NCBI GenBank assembly: GCA_963713545.1
Contig: CAVQME010000002.1
Span: forward strand, 248,001-312,000
From: CAVPLM01 sp963713545
GTDB taxonomy: Bacteria > Actinomycetota > Thermoleophilia > RBG-16-64-13
Direction of reading: 5' to 3'
DNA: 64,000 nucleotides
The notes beneath the pieces were generated by a model. It saw only the letters and a program-made list of their open reading frames with translations. It was not told where the DNA came from and searched no databases. This document shows, one piece after another, positions 17,516 to 26,323 of this stretch; within the stretch, counting starts at the first letter, position 1; each line of letters begins with the position of its first letter. Both the position numbers and the translations under genes were made by a program.

Positions 17516-18076
17516 CTAGTTCCTGATCATCGTGACCCTGGTGGAGCCATAGACGCGCTCGAACACCGGGAGTCGGCCGAACGTAACGCGCGTCGACCTG
17601 TCTCCCTCCGCGACGACCACCCCGTCGGCAGCCAGTAGCTCCGGCAGCAACGGGCCGAGCGTGGTTTCTACTTCCGGCAGCATTCTATAAGGAGGGTCCA
17701 CAAAGAGCAAATCGAAGACCGCCCGCCGCTGGGCAAGCCGCGCCAGGGCTTCCCGGAAGTCAAGCACGATGACCTCGCACACCTCCTGGTAGCGCAGCAG
17801 CTCTACGTTGGTCCGAAGAGCCGCTGCCACAGTCACGTCCCGTTCGACGAACACGCACGACCCGACACCGCGCGAGAGCGCCTCAAGACCCAGAGCGCCC
17901 GTACCGGCGAAGAGATCGAGGACCGCCAAGCCTTCTACGGGCCCGAGCACGTCGAAGACGGCCTCCCTCACCTTCTCCGCCGTGGGCCTGATCTCGGAGG
18001 CAGCCGCCACCCTCAGATAGTGGCCGCGCTTCGCGCCGGCCACTATCCGGACTCTGCCGGGAGAGCGGCCGGTCAC
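17516..18076 (-). CDS. rsmD: 16S rRNA (guanine966-N2)-methyltransferase
   Basis: 186 aa with the SAM-binding motif VLDLFAGTGALGLEALSRG and the catalytic DPPY. The GTG at 18076 was chosen: it overlaps the recG stop as GTGA and has GGTGG seven bases upstream. A GTG at 18091 would add five residues. The rsmD-coaD pairing is conserved in many bacteria. Confidence 0.93.
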   Translation of the reverse strand: MTGRSPGRVRIVAGAKRGHYLRVAAASEIRPTAEKVREAVFDVLGPVEGLAVLDLFAGTGALGLEALSRGVGSCVFVERDVTVAAALRTNVELLRYQEVCEVIVLDFREALARLAQRRAVFDLLFVDPPYRMLPEVETTLGPLLPELLAADGVVVAEGDRSTRVTFGRLPVFERVYGSTRVTMIRN

Positions 18077-20250
18077 ACCCGATCCACCCACGTGATCTTG
18101 GCGCCGAACCGGGCCTCCGCCGCGTCGAGCAGCAGCGCCGGGACTTCGTGCCCGGCGCTACCTTCCAACATGGCCATGGCGACCTCACGTGCCTCCTCCA
18201 AAAGACGACGGTCCCGCAGAAGAGAGGCCACTTCAAGGTCTCCCAAGCCGGACTGGCGCTCTCCGAACAGCTGCCCTTCTCCCCGGGTCAGCAGGTCAGC
18301 TTCTGCCAAGGCGAACCCATCGTTGGTGCGCGCGAAGAGAGCCAGCCTCTCCAGCACGGACTCGTCCTCGCCCTCCGCCAGAAGGAAGCAGTAGGAGTCT
18401 TCCGCACCCCGGCCCACCCGGCCCCTCAGTTGGTGCAGTTGCGAGAGACCAAAACGGCGGGCACCCATGATGACCATCACCGTGGCATTGGCCACGTCCA
18501 CCCCCACTTCGATGACCGACGTGCTCACGAGCACGTCGACCGAGCCCTGGGCGTATTCTGCCATGGCGCTCGCCTTCTCCGCGGAGGGTAACTGGCCATG
18601 CAGCAGCCTCAGACGAAAACCGGCCAGTTCGCCAGTCTGAAGCTCGTCGAGGGTCTGGCGCGCAGAGGCCGTCTGCAGAACCTCGCTCTCCTCGATGAGC
18701 GGGCACACCACATAGGCCTGCCGGCCGTGAGCAAGCTGAGCCCTGACGAACTCCCACATACGGGCCTCCGACCCGGCGAAGACCAGTCGGGTCCGCACCG
18801 GCTTCCTTCCTGGCGGCATTTCGTCGAGCACGCTCACATCAAGGTCTCCGTAGAGAGTGAGACTGAGCGTTCTCGGGATCGGTGTGGCCGACATGTGCAG
18901 TGTGTGGGGCCAGAGACCTTTCTCGTCTGGAGCCAGGATGGCCTCACGCTGCCGTACCCCGAAACGATGCTGCTCGTCCACCACAGCCACCCTCAGGTCG
19001 CGGAAGTGCACCCCATCCTGTATCAACGCGTGGGTACCTATCGCCACGTCCGCCTCCCCCGCCGCCAAGGCCTCGAGGGCGGCCCGGCGTTCCGTCCCAC
19101 GTTGACTGCCCTTCAGCAGCCTCATCTCGATGCCTTGGGCACCGAGTTGCTTCGAAAGCCCGAGGTAGTGCTGGTCCGCCAGGACCTCCGTAGGCGCCAT
19201 CAGGGCGGCCTGGCCGCCCTGCTCCACCGCCCGAAGCAGACAATAGGCCGCCACCATGGTCTTGCCGGAACCCACGTCCCCGTGGAGAAGGCGGCGCATG
19301 GGCACGCGCCGCACCAGATCGGTTTCGATCTCAGCAATGACGCGGCGTTGGGCCGAGGTCGGCACGAAAGGCAATCCTGCCAAGAATCGTTCGGCCAGGC
19401 CCGCCGCCGCGGCCAGCGGACGAGCCTTGCGGGTCGAATCCTCGGCCAGCCGGCGGCGCAGGACGGCCAGTTGCAGAAGAAGCAGTTCCTCGAATGCCAG
19501 TCGTTCGCGCGCACGTTCGGCTTCCCTCAGGCTGGACGGAAAATGGCACGAGAGCACCGCTTCCCCCCTGCCGGGATAGCGCCTCTGCGCCCGGAGGAAG
19601 GCCGGCAAGGGATCGAGGAGATGCCGGGCATAAGGAGCCGCCTGGTGGAGGACGTTGCGGATGGTCCGGACGCTCAGGTCGGCCGTGCTCGGGTAGACCG
19701 GCACAAGCCCCAGGATGTGATGGCTCTCACCCGCCTCGGCCAGGATCTCGTGCCGCTTGACCAGGAAGGCGGATACGCCCCGTCGCCTGGTAAGCACCCC
19801 TTTCACCAGCACTTCCGGCCGTTCGCGGAAAGCCGGTTCCAGGTAGGCCTGGTTGTACCAGACGGCCAGCACGCTCCCACTGTCGTCGGACACCAACGCC
19901 TCGAGCACTTTGACCCGCCTCCGGGCCGTCTCGCTCACGGCGCAGGAGACTATCTGCACGCGCAGCGTCACCTCTTCGCCCACGCACATGCCGCATATCT
20001 TCGCGATGCGGGAGGGCGTCTCGTGCCGGAACGGCAGATGGAGCAGAAGATCTCTGATCGTCTCTATGCCTAGGCTGCGGAGCTTCCTTTGGGTCGCTCT
20101 GCCTACCCCGGGCAGCACCGCGACCGAGCGCTCGAGCCGGCCGGGGTCCAGGTCCTCTTTGGAGACATGAGCCGGCCTTAGGTCGCTAGGCTGAAGCGGG
20201 GAGACCGACCCCAAGGGGTAGTAGAGCCCACCCCGTACGGCTTCTTTCAT
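18073..20250 (-). CDS. recG: ATP-dependent DNA helicase RecG
   Basis: 725 aa. Remodels stalled forks and branched DNA. The N-terminal helix-hairpin-helix (VLPGVGRATQRKLRSLGI) and OB-fold wedge domain precede the helicase: Walker A HGDVGSGKT, DEQHRFG, TATPIPRTL-like MSATPIPRTLSL, and QLRGRVGRGAEDSYC. The ATG at 20250 overlaps the degV stop as ATGA; the longer frame to 20283 would run into degV. Confidence 0.96.
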   Translation of the reverse strand: MKEAVRGGLYYPLGSVSPLQPSDLRPAHVSKEDLDPGRLERSVAVLPGVGRATQRKLRSLGIETIRDLLLHLPFRHETPSRIAKICGMCVGEEVTLRVQIVSCAVSETARRRVKVLEALVSDDSGSVLAVWYNQAYLEPAFRERPEVLVKGVLTRRRGVSAFLVKRHEILAEAGESHHILGLVPVYPSTADLSVRTIRNVLHQAAPYARHLLDPLPAFLRAQRRYPGRGEAVLSCHFPSSLREAERARERLAFEELLLLQLAVLRRRLAEDSTRKARPLAAAAGLAERFLAGLPFVPTSAQRRVIAEIETDLVRRVPMRRLLHGDVGSGKTMVAAYCLLRAVEQGGQAALMAPTEVLADQHYLGLSKQLGAQGIEMRLLKGSQRGTERRAALEALAAGEADVAIGTHALIQDGVHFRDLRVAVVDEQHRFGVRQREAILAPDEKGLWPHTLHMSATPIPRTLSLTLYGDLDVSVLDEMPPGRKPVRTRLVFAGSEARMWEFVRAQLAHGRQAYVVCPLIEESEVLQTASARQTLDELQTGELAGFRLRLLHGQLPSAEKASAMAEYAQGSVDVLVSTSVIEVGVDVANATVMVIMGARRFGLSQLHQLRGRVGRGAEDSYCFLLAEGEDESVLERLALFARTNDGFALAEADLLTRGEGQLFGERQSGLGDLEVASLLRDRRLLEEAREVAMAMLEGSAGHEVPALLLDAAEARFGAKITWVDRV

Positions 20251-21104
20251 TCCTGGATGAAAGACAGCGAGATGGCGCCCCACCCCACGTAGGTCCCTAT
20301 GACGGAGCCGACGATGCTCGTCAGCCGGATCTCGATATCGCGGTCGGTCACTCCCAGCACGAGGGAGCGCATCTCCTCGAGCACCGGTGGGTTCTCGGCG
20401 TGCGAGAGACTGGCGAAGACCTTCTTGTCGGGAGTCGTCCGCTCGATCATCCCGTCCCGCATGAGCTCCAGGGCCTGGCGCAGCCCTCTCACCTTCTTGT
20501 AGACGTCGATGACACCCTCGTCGATGCTCAGCACCGGCTTGATGTTGAGAAAGGTCCCGACGAGGTGCGAGGCCCGGCCGATGCGACCACCCTTGTAGAG
20601 TTGGTCGAGGGTGGTGGGCAGGAAGAAGAACGTCTTCTCAGCTAGAAAATGGTCGATATAGGAATCCATATCCTCTTCTGGAGTTCCCTGGTCCACCCGG
20701 GAGAGCACTCGATCGATCAGCAGTGCGATGCCTCCGGTAGCCAGTTGGGAATCGACGACCTTCACCCCGTCGATCTGGCCCGCGGCCACCTCGGCGCTGG
20801 CTACAGTGCCGCTGAGTTTGCCGCTCAGATGGATCGAATAGACCCTCTCATACTGCTCGCGCAGTCTTTTGTATTGCTCCAGAAAGGCCCCGGCGGACGG
20901 CTGCGACGTGCGGGGAAGTTCCGGTGCCACCTTGAGCTTGGCATAGAACTCGGCCGGTTTCAGCTCGGCCCAGTCGAGATAGGCCTCCTCTCCGAAATAC
21001 ACGGTGAGAGGGACCATGGTGATGTTGGGATCGTTCGCCAGGTGCTCCGGCAGGTCGGCGGTGGAATCACAGACTATCGCGGTGGTTCTGCGATCGAGGA
21101 TCAT
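20247..21104 (-). CDS. DegV-family fatty-acid-binding protein (FakB-like)
   Basis: 285 aa. DegV proteins hold a fatty acid and present it to the kinase FakA for phosphorylation. Family marks: CDSTADLP at the N-terminus, TSQPSAGAF, SGKLSGTVASA and KPVLSIDEGVI. The ATG at 21104 has GGAGGGG upstream and is preferred over a TTG at 21134. It lies directly after fakA, so a FakA-FakB pair is very likely. Confidence 0.9.
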   Translation of the reverse strand: MILDRRTTAIVCDSTADLPEHLANDPNITMVPLTVYFGEEAYLDWAELKPAEFYAKLKVAPELPRTSQPSAGAFLEQYKRLREQYERVYSIHLSGKLSGTVASAEVAAGQIDGVKVVDSQLATGGIALLIDRVLSRVDQGTPEEDMDSYIDHFLAEKTFFFLPTTLDQLYKGGRIGRASHLVGTFLNIKPVLSIDEGVIDVYKKVRGLRQALELMRDGMIERTTPDKKVFASLSHAENPPVLEEMRSLVLGVTDRDIEIRLTSIVGSVIGTYVGWGAISLSFIQE

Positions 21105-21157
21105 CTCGTCGTCCCCTCCCTGGTGGTCTATCAACTCGTTCTAAGCCCCTCGTCTCT

Positions 21158-22795
21158 CTATTCCGCCGATAGAATCACCGGATAGAACGGCTGTCCACCT
21201 TCGTGGACTTCGATCTCGAGTGAGGGATAGAGACTGCGGAGACCCTCGACCATGGCCCTCACCTTGCCGGCATTCGGGTCGTCCCCCACAAGAAGAGTGA
21301 GCATCTCCCGGTCGTGGCCCGCGAGCCGAGCCGACACCTCCTCCACCGAGCGCTCGAGTTCGCGGTCGGCGATCACAACCTGGTCCTCGACCAGGCCGAT
21401 GAAGTCCCCCGCCTTCACCTGGACGCCGTCGACAAGCGAGTCCCTCACGGCTTGGGTGACCGCACCGGTCACGACGCCCTCCATGGCCACCCGCATCTCC
21501 CGGGCGTTCTCTTCGCCCGGCAGTCTCCGGTCGTAAGAGACGGCCGCCGTCAGACCCGCCTGAATCGAGCGAGTCGGTACGACCAGCACTGCTTTCTCTG
21601 CCAGTGCGGCCGTCTGCTCGGCGGCCATGATGACGTTGCTGTTGTTGGGAAGTATGACCACCGTGGAAGCGGTCGCCCTGTTCACAGCACGGATCAGGTC
21701 TTCTGCCGAGGGGTTCATCGACTGGCCGCCGTCGACGATGAGGTCGACGCCGAGACTGCGGAACAGAGTCTTGTTGCCCTCCCCAGCGACCACGGCCACC
21801 ACCTGCGTCAGCCCTGGATCGGCCGGCTCAGGCTGCTTAGCCTGCGCCAGACGCTCCCTGCGCGCGGCGGTCTGCTCCTTCATATTGTCGATCTCGATTT
21901 CGCTGAGGATGCCGAGAGAGGTAGCCAGCCCGAGCACTCTCCCCGGATCGTCGGTATGCACGTGGATCTTGAGACGCGACTCATCCCCCACGACCAGCAG
22001 GCTGTCGCCCAGGCGGCTCAATTCATCCTCCATGAACGCCTGGTCCAACTCCTCGCCGGTCAACAAGAAGCTCGTGCAGTAGGCGAAGGAGCTTTCTTCT
22101 TCTCCTTCCTCGTCGGTCAAGTCGGCCCCGGCGAGGGCAGGCTGCTGGATGTGAGTAGCTGTGGGCGGCTCCCACTGACTCCGACCATTGGTGGCGCCCT
22201 GCACGAGCACGACCAGACCGTATCCCCCTGCATCAACCACTCCCGCGTCAGCCAGGACTTTGAGCAGCGAAGGCGTCCGCTCCACGCTCTTCCACCCGGC
22301 CGCCACGACCTCATCCATAAAGACCACGCAATCACTACTGAGTGGAGCCACCGTCGCAGCCTCTGCCATCTCTCGAAGCACGGTGAGCATGGTGCCCTCG
22401 ACCGGCTTGCGGACCGCCCGGTAGGCGGTCTCGGTCGCATGGCGGAAGGCACGCACCAGGACGTCGCAGGTGACGGGTCCGCCCTGCCCGAGTACTTCCA
22501 TGGCCCCGCGGATGATCTGAGAGAGGATCACGCCGCTGTTCCCTCGCGCCCCCATGAGGGCCGCTTGGGAGATAGCCGAGCACAGCTCGGGCTCCTCGAG
22601 GCCGTCCGGCAGCTTGCCCACGACATCGATGATGCCTCTCATGGTAAGAGCCAGATTGGTCCCCGTGTCTCCGTCGGGAACCGGGTAGACGTTGAGATCG
22701 TTGATCTCCTGCTTGCGCTCTTCCAGCGCCCGGAAGCCGGCCGTGAGGAGAGCGCGAGCTTGTGGGACGGTGAGGGGCACTCCGTCGCTATTCAC
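21158..22795 (-). CDS. fatty acid kinase FakA-like (DhaL/DAK2 + C-terminal domains)
   Basis: 545 aa. The N-terminal DhaL-type kinase domain has the Mg-binding NDLNVYPVPDGDTGTNL (Asp41, Asp43); a middle region and a C-terminal DegV-like FakA domain follow. It phosphorylates FakB-bound fatty acids to acyl-phosphate for phospholipid synthesis. GTG at 22795 preferred: it overlaps the asp23 stop by eight bases and drops a poor N-terminus. Order rpmB / asp23 / fakA / recG is also known from Bacillus. Confidence 0.9.
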   Translation of the reverse strand: MNSDGVPLTVPQARALLTAGFRALEERKQEINDLNVYPVPDGDTGTNLALTMRGIIDVVGKLPDGLEEPELCSAISQAALMGARGNSGVILSQIIRGAMEVLGQGGPVTCDVLVRAFRHATETAYRAVRKPVEGTMLTVLREMAEAATVAPLSSDCVVFMDEVVAAGWKSVERTPSLLKVLADAGVVDAGGYGLVVLVQGATNGRSQWEPPTATHIQQPALAGADLTDEEGEEESSFAYCTSFLLTGEELDQAFMEDELSRLGDSLLVVGDESRLKIHVHTDDPGRVLGLATSLGILSEIEIDNMKEQTAARRERLAQAKQPEPADPGLTQVVAVVAGEGNKTLFRSLGVDLIVDGGQSMNPSAEDLIRAVNRATASTVVILPNNSNVIMAAEQTAALAEKAVLVVPTRSIQAGLTAAVSYDRRLPGEENAREMRVAMEGVVTGAVTQAVRDSLVDGVQVKAGDFIGLVEDQVVIADRELERSVEEVSARLAGHDREMLTLLVGDDPNAGKVRAMVEGLRSLYPSLEIEVHEGGQPFYPVILSAE

Positions 22796-23180
22796 CAACC
22801 CGGACCCCTTGCACGTAGATCTGCAGCGCATTCACCGGACGCCCGGTCATCTTCTCCACGTTGTATGCCACCTGAGACCGGACATTGCCCGCGACTTCGG
22901 CCACGTTGAGCCCATACTCGACGATTATGTACAGCTTGAGGCGGAGCTGCTCCAGGTTCTGCTCGACCACGATGCCCTGGTGCAGCCGATCCCGGGACAG
23001 CAGCGAGGCCACGCCCTGGCGCAGACTGGGCGAGGCCATCCCCACAACGCCGTAGCACTCAAGGACTGTCCAACCCACTATGTCGGCTATGGCCCGGTCG
23101 GTGATGGCCAACTGGCCTCCCACCGCGCGGGCGCCCTCTGTGATCTCCATGTCGCCTTCCACTTCGTACGGTCCGCTCAT
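22788..23180 (-). CDS. Asp23/Gls24 (YloU)-family protein
   Basis: 130 aa. Small alkaline-shock-type protein with the family segments GVVGMAS and VEYGLNVAEVAGNVRSQVAYNVEKMTG and the end VNALQIYVQGV. Found next to fakA in many Gram-positives, function mostly unknown; envelope stress is suspected. The ATG at 23180 overlaps the upstream DUF1858 stop as ATGA. Confidence 0.9.
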   Translation of the reverse strand: MSGPYEVEGDMEITEGARAVGGQLAITDRAIADIVGWTVLECYGVVGMASPSLRQGVASLLSRDRLHQGIVVEQNLEQLRLKLYIIVEYGLNVAEVAGNVRSQVAYNVEKMTGRPVNALQIYVQGVRVGE

Positions 23181-23395
23181 GCGGATGGGGATTGCTCTGG
23201 ACCGGCGAGCTTGTTGAGATCGGCGAGAACGACCGCTGGATCGAGGCCGTGCATCTTGGCCCCGTCTTCGATGGATTCCATGCTCACGCCCATGCAACCG
23301 GTGCATCCCATGCCGTAGGCGGTGAAGACATCACGCGAACGGGGGTCTGCCTGCAGAGCCTCCATTATCGACATGTCTTTGGTGAAGATCGCCAT
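23177..23395 (-). CDS. DUF1858 domain protein
   Basis: 72 aa. The signature GMGCTGCMGVSMESIEDGAKMHGLD identifies the DUF1858 (hybrid-cluster-protein-associated disulfide) domain; a CxxC pair is present. ATG at 23395 chosen; the longer frame adds 27 residues without family support. First gene of the minus-strand fak-recG run, divergent from rpmB. Perhaps a redox-sensing or metal-binding partner. Confidence 0.8.
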   Translation of the reverse strand: MAIFTKDMSIMEALQADPRSRDVFTAYGMGCTGCMGVSMESIEDGAKMHGLDPAVVLADLNKLAGPEQSPSA

Positions 23396-23432
23396 CTCTC
23401 TTCTTCCCCAATCGCGCTTCACAGATGGTCGT

Positions 23433-23438
23433 ATTCTA
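23433..23438 (-). promoter_or_regulatory. possible -10 box for the DUF1858-asp23-fakA run
   Basis: Minus-strand TAGAAT 38 bases before the DUF1858 ATG. No convincing -35 hexamer is placed for it. Confidence 0.3.
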
Positions 23439-23478
23439 TCGTACCGAATGGCTGCGGGCGCCGCCGTCTCCGCCACCC

Positions 23479-23508
23479 TTGTCAGACCCCATAGAACTGC
23501 GGCATACT
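23479..23508 (+). promoter_or_regulatory. rpmB promoter
   Basis: TTGTCA (23479-23484), 18 bases, CATACT (23503-23508), about 45 bases upstream of the rpmB ATG. Confidence 0.5.
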
Positions 23509-23553
23509 ATGGCACTCTCCGGCGTGGGCAATTCGACGAAGGACAAGCGGCAC

Positions 23554-23745
23554 ATGTCTAAGATATGCGTGATCTGCGGCAAGAAGCCTAGTTTTGGCAA
23601 CAACAGGAGCCATTCCATGCGCGCCACCCCGCGGCGTTGGGACCCCAACGTGCAGAAGGTGCGTATCCAACTGGACGGCAAGCCCGTCAGGGCGTATGTG
23701 TGCGCCAAGTGCCTCAAAGCCCACAAGGTGGAGAAGGTAGCCTGA
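23554..23745 (+). CDS. rpmB: 50S ribosomal protein L28
   Basis: 63 aa. Starts MSKICVICGKKPSFGNNRSHS; the pairs CVIC (5-8) and CAKC are the zinc-binding type of L28. The ATG at 23554 is preferred over a long upstream extension; GAAGGA lies upstream. Plus strand, alone, divergent from the DUF1858 run and convergent with ribH. Confidence 0.97.
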   Translation: MSKICVICGKKPSFGNNRSHSMRATPRRWDPNVQKVRIQLDGKPVRAYVCAKCLKAHKVEKVA

Positions 23746-23755
23746 AGTCTCACTC

Positions 23756-23781
23756 GCGGCTCAGGGCCTTCCCCGAGCCGC
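23756..23781. terminator. bidirectional hairpin between rpmB and ribH
   Basis: GCGGCTC / GAGCCGC stem with a 12-base loop that can pair further (GGG with CCC), between two convergent stops. No long T-run on either side. Confidence 0.5.
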
Positions 23782-23807
23782 CTCGATCGTATCCGTCCGG
23801 TCCCTAG

Positions 23808-24296
23808 CTAGTCTTTGGCCTGGTCGAGATTCTTGACCAGGTTCGCCATCTCCAGAGCGGAGACCGCCGCATCCCAGCCTTTGTTCCCCGCCTTGGTGCC
23901 CGCCCGTTCCACTGCCTGCTCGATGCTGTCGGTGGTCAGGACCCCGAAAATGACCGGGAGGCCCGCGTCCAGTTGCACCTTGGCCACCCCCTTGGCCACC
24001 TCGGCCGAGACATAGTCGAAATGCGGGGTCGAGCCGCGGATGACCGCACCCAGGCAGATGATTGCGTCGTATCTGGCGGAGCCGGCGAGCCGCTGAGCCA
24101 CCAGCGGGATCTCCATGGCCCCCGGTACCCAGGCCACGTCGATGTCTTTCTCAGCTACCCCGTGCCGGGTAAGACTGTCCCAGGCTCCGGAGAGCAGCTT
24201 GCTGCTGATGAACTCGTTGAACCGGCTCACCACCACGGCCAGCCGTAACCCTTCTCCGTTAAGAAACCCCTCGAAGACCCGCCCTTTTTCAGTCAT
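23808..24296 (-). CDS. ribH: 6,7-dimethyl-8-ribityllumazine synthase
   Basis: 162 aa. Joins the butanone phosphate and the ribityl-pyrimidine in riboflavin synthesis. Family marks: SRFNEFISSKLL, WVPGAMEIPLVAQ, CLGAVIRGSTPHFDYV, GVLTTDSIEQA. Overlaps the ribBA stop by eight bases; last gene of the rib operon. Confidence 0.97.
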   Translation of the reverse strand: MTEKGRVFEGFLNGEGLRLAVVVSRFNEFISSKLLSGAWDSLTRHGVAEKDIDVAWVPGAMEIPLVAQRLAGSARYDAIICLGAVIRGSTPHFDYVSAEVAKGVAKVQLDAGLPVIFGVLTTDSIEQAVERAGTKAGNKGWDAAVSALEMANLVKNLDQAKD

Positions 24297-25548
24297 TCCC
24301 GTAATCCTTCCCTTCGCGTTCGTACTGCAGACCCTGATGATGGAGCATGTGTCCCAGCTTCTCTTTCTTCACCCGCAGATAGCGGAGGTTCTCATCGGTG
24401 GGCTTGACCTCCAAGGGCACGCGTTCGGTGATGGTAAGGCCGTACCCCTCCAAACCGACGAGCTTGCGGGGGTTGTTGGTCATGATGCGTATCGAGGTCA
24501 GTCCCAGGTCCACGAGAATCTGGGCGCCGATGCCGTAGTCCCTCAGGTCGGGGGCGAACCCGAGTTCCACGTTCGCCTCGACCGTGTCGCGACCGAGCTC
24601 TTGCAGCTCGTAGGCACGCAGCTTGTTGAGCAGGCCGATCCCCCGGCCCTCTTGAGCCATGTACAGAAGCACTCCTCGTCCTTCCCGCTCGATCAGGTCC
24701 AGCGCGGCCAACAACTGGTCTCCGCAGTCACAGCGCAGAGAATGGAACACGTCTCCGGTGAGGCACTCGGAATGGACTCGCACCAGCACATCAGACTCCC
24801 CCGCCACCTCTCCTTTGACCAAGGCCAGATGCTGCTCCCTGTCGAGAAGGCTTTCGTACCCGTAGGCCGTGAAGTCGCCCGATCTGGTGGGCAGGTTCAC
24901 CATCGCCACCTGCCGGACCAGTTTCTCGGTACGCCTGCGGTAGCGGATGAGGTCCGCCACCGTGATCATCTTGAGACCGTGTATCTCGCAGTACTTCACC
25001 AGGTCGGCCACACGAGCCATGGTGCCGTCCTCGTTCATGATCTCGCAGATGACCCCGGCTGGAGTCAGTCCGGCGAGCCTGGAAAGGTCCACGGCCGCCT
25101 CCGTCTGGCCGGCCCGGGCGAGGACGCCCCCAGGCTTCGCAACCAGGGGAAAGATGTGTCCCGGCTGCACGAGATCGTGTGGCCGGGTGGCCGGGTCGAT
25201 GGCCACCTGGATGGTCCGCGCCCGGTCGGCCGCGGAGATGCCCGTCGTGACACCCTCGCGCGCCTCGATCGACACGGTGAAGGCCGTACCGAGCCTGGAC
25301 TGGTTGACCCGCGCCATCGGCTCCAGGTTGAGCGCCTCCGCCCTCTCGTGCGAGAGCGACAGGCAGATCAGGCCCCGTCCGTAGCGAGCCATGAAGTTGA
25401 CCGCCTCGGCCGTGACGAACTGGGCGGCCATGGTCAGATCGCCCTCGTTCTCCCGGTCTTCGTCGTCGACGACCACGACCATGCGGCCGGCTTTGATCTC
25501 GGCCAAAGCCTCTTCGATAGTGGCGAAGTCCGCCCCTCTCTCTCTCAC
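24289..25548 (-). CDS. ribBA: bifunctional DHBP synthase / GTP cyclohydrolase II
   Basis: 419 aa with two enzymes of riboflavin synthesis. RibB half (about 1-205): VVVDDEDRENEGDL and the SHERAEALNLEPM region. RibA half (about 210-400): zinc Cys in SECLTGDVFHSLRCDCGDQL, then MAQEGRGIGLLNKLRAYELQ. An ATG at 25554 has GGAGG with no spacer; the GTG at 25548 has GGAGG at six bases, so the GTG is the better start. Confidence 0.95.
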   Translation of the reverse strand: MRERGADFATIEEALAEIKAGRMVVVVDDEDRENEGDLTMAAQFVTAEAVNFMARYGRGLICLSLSHERAEALNLEPMARVNQSRLGTAFTVSIEAREGVTTGISAADRARTIQVAIDPATRPHDLVQPGHIFPLVAKPGGVLARAGQTEAAVDLSRLAGLTPAGVICEIMNEDGTMARVADLVKYCEIHGLKMITVADLIRYRRRTEKLVRQVAMVNLPTRSGDFTAYGYESLLDREQHLALVKGEVAGESDVLVRVHSECLTGDVFHSLRCDCGDQLLAALDLIEREGRGVLLYMAQEGRGIGLLNKLRAYELQELGRDTVEANVELGFAPDLRDYGIGAQILVDLGLTSIRIMTNNPRKLVGLEGYGLTITERVPLEVKPTDENLRYLRVKKEKLGHMLHHQGLQYEREGKDYGND

Positions 25549-25562
25549 TGACATCCTCCCAG

Positions 25563-25592
25563 GCGTGGCTCGGCCGGCCGGCCGAGCCACGC
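25563..25592. terminator. 30-bp perfect palindrome between ribE and ribBA
   Basis: Two exact 15-base arms. On the plus strand it is followed by ATCTTGTTTTT (25593-25603), i.e. it is shaped like an intrinsic terminator for antisense transcription. On the minus strand it ends just before the ribBA ribosome-binding site, and might slow the start of ribBA translation or serve for RNA processing. Confidence 0.65.
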
Positions 25593-25609
25593 ATCTTGTT
25601 TTTCGACCC

Positions 25610-26323
25610 TCATGCGAACCCCTGTTCGCGAAGTAGTTCCTCGGTCAAGCCACCGCCGCGTTGCATACCCGATTCCGCCGAGCCGGCTCCGACTCCCCGG
25701 GGATGCTGGCTACCGGGCAATGCGCCTCCGTCGCTCAACGCCTGCAAAGCCCGTAAGACGTAGCGGGCGAGCACGTCGGCCTCCACGTTTACGCGCAGAC
25801 CCGTCTTTACATTTCGTAACGTCGTTTCGCGTAGACTGTGGGGGATGATGCCCAGCGTGAAACTCTTCGCATCCACCTCGACGACGGTGAGCGAGATCCC
25901 GTCGACGGCGATCGAGCCCTTCGGGGCGACACATCCCCGCAACGCTTCTGGGAGGGAGACACGTAGGCCCCAGGCCTGACCGCCCTGCGTGACGGAAAGG
26001 ACCTCCGCCACCGTGTCCACGTGCCCCAGCACCAGGTGTCCCCCGAGACGCCCGCCAAGGGAGAGAGAGCGCTCCAGGTTCACCTCCGTGCCGCTCCTCG
26101 CTTGACCCAGGGTGGTGTGAGTGAGAGTCTCGGCCATGCAATCGACCACAAATCCGTCGGTTCGCATCTCGATGACCGTGAGGCAGGCGCCGCTCACCGC
26201 AATGGAGTCCCCCAGCCGGGTCCCCTCCAGTACGCGCTGAGCTCGGACGCTCAACCGGCCGCCGTCCCCGCTCCGCTCGAGACCTCGCACGGTCCCCACT
26301 TCTTCCACCAGTCCCGTGAACAT
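25610..26323 (-). CDS. ribE: riboflavin synthase alpha chain
   Basis: 237 aa. Dismutates two lumazines to riboflavin. Two homologous barrel repeats: MFTGLVEEVG ... at the N-terminus and GHVDTVAEVLSV ... SIAVDGISLTVVEV in the second. A C-terminal tail of about 35 residues (Gly/Ser-rich) is longer than usual. Its start overlaps the ribD stop by one base. Confidence 0.95.
   Translation of the reverse strand: MFTGLVEEVGTVRGLERSGDGGRLSVRAQRVLEGTRLGDSIAVSGACLTVIEMRTDGFVVDCMAETLTHTTLGQARSGTEVNLERSLSLGGRLGGHLVLGHVDTVAEVLSVTQGGQAWGLRVSLPEALRGCVAPKGSIAVDGISLTVVEVDAKSFTLGIIPHSLRETTLRNVKTGLRVNVEADVLARYVLRALQALSDGGALPGSQHPRGVGAGSAESGMQRGGGLTEELLREQGFA

Noticed and set aside
18598..20073. 491-codon plus-strand open frame opposite recG
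   Set aside because: Antisense shadow of recG with no family features.
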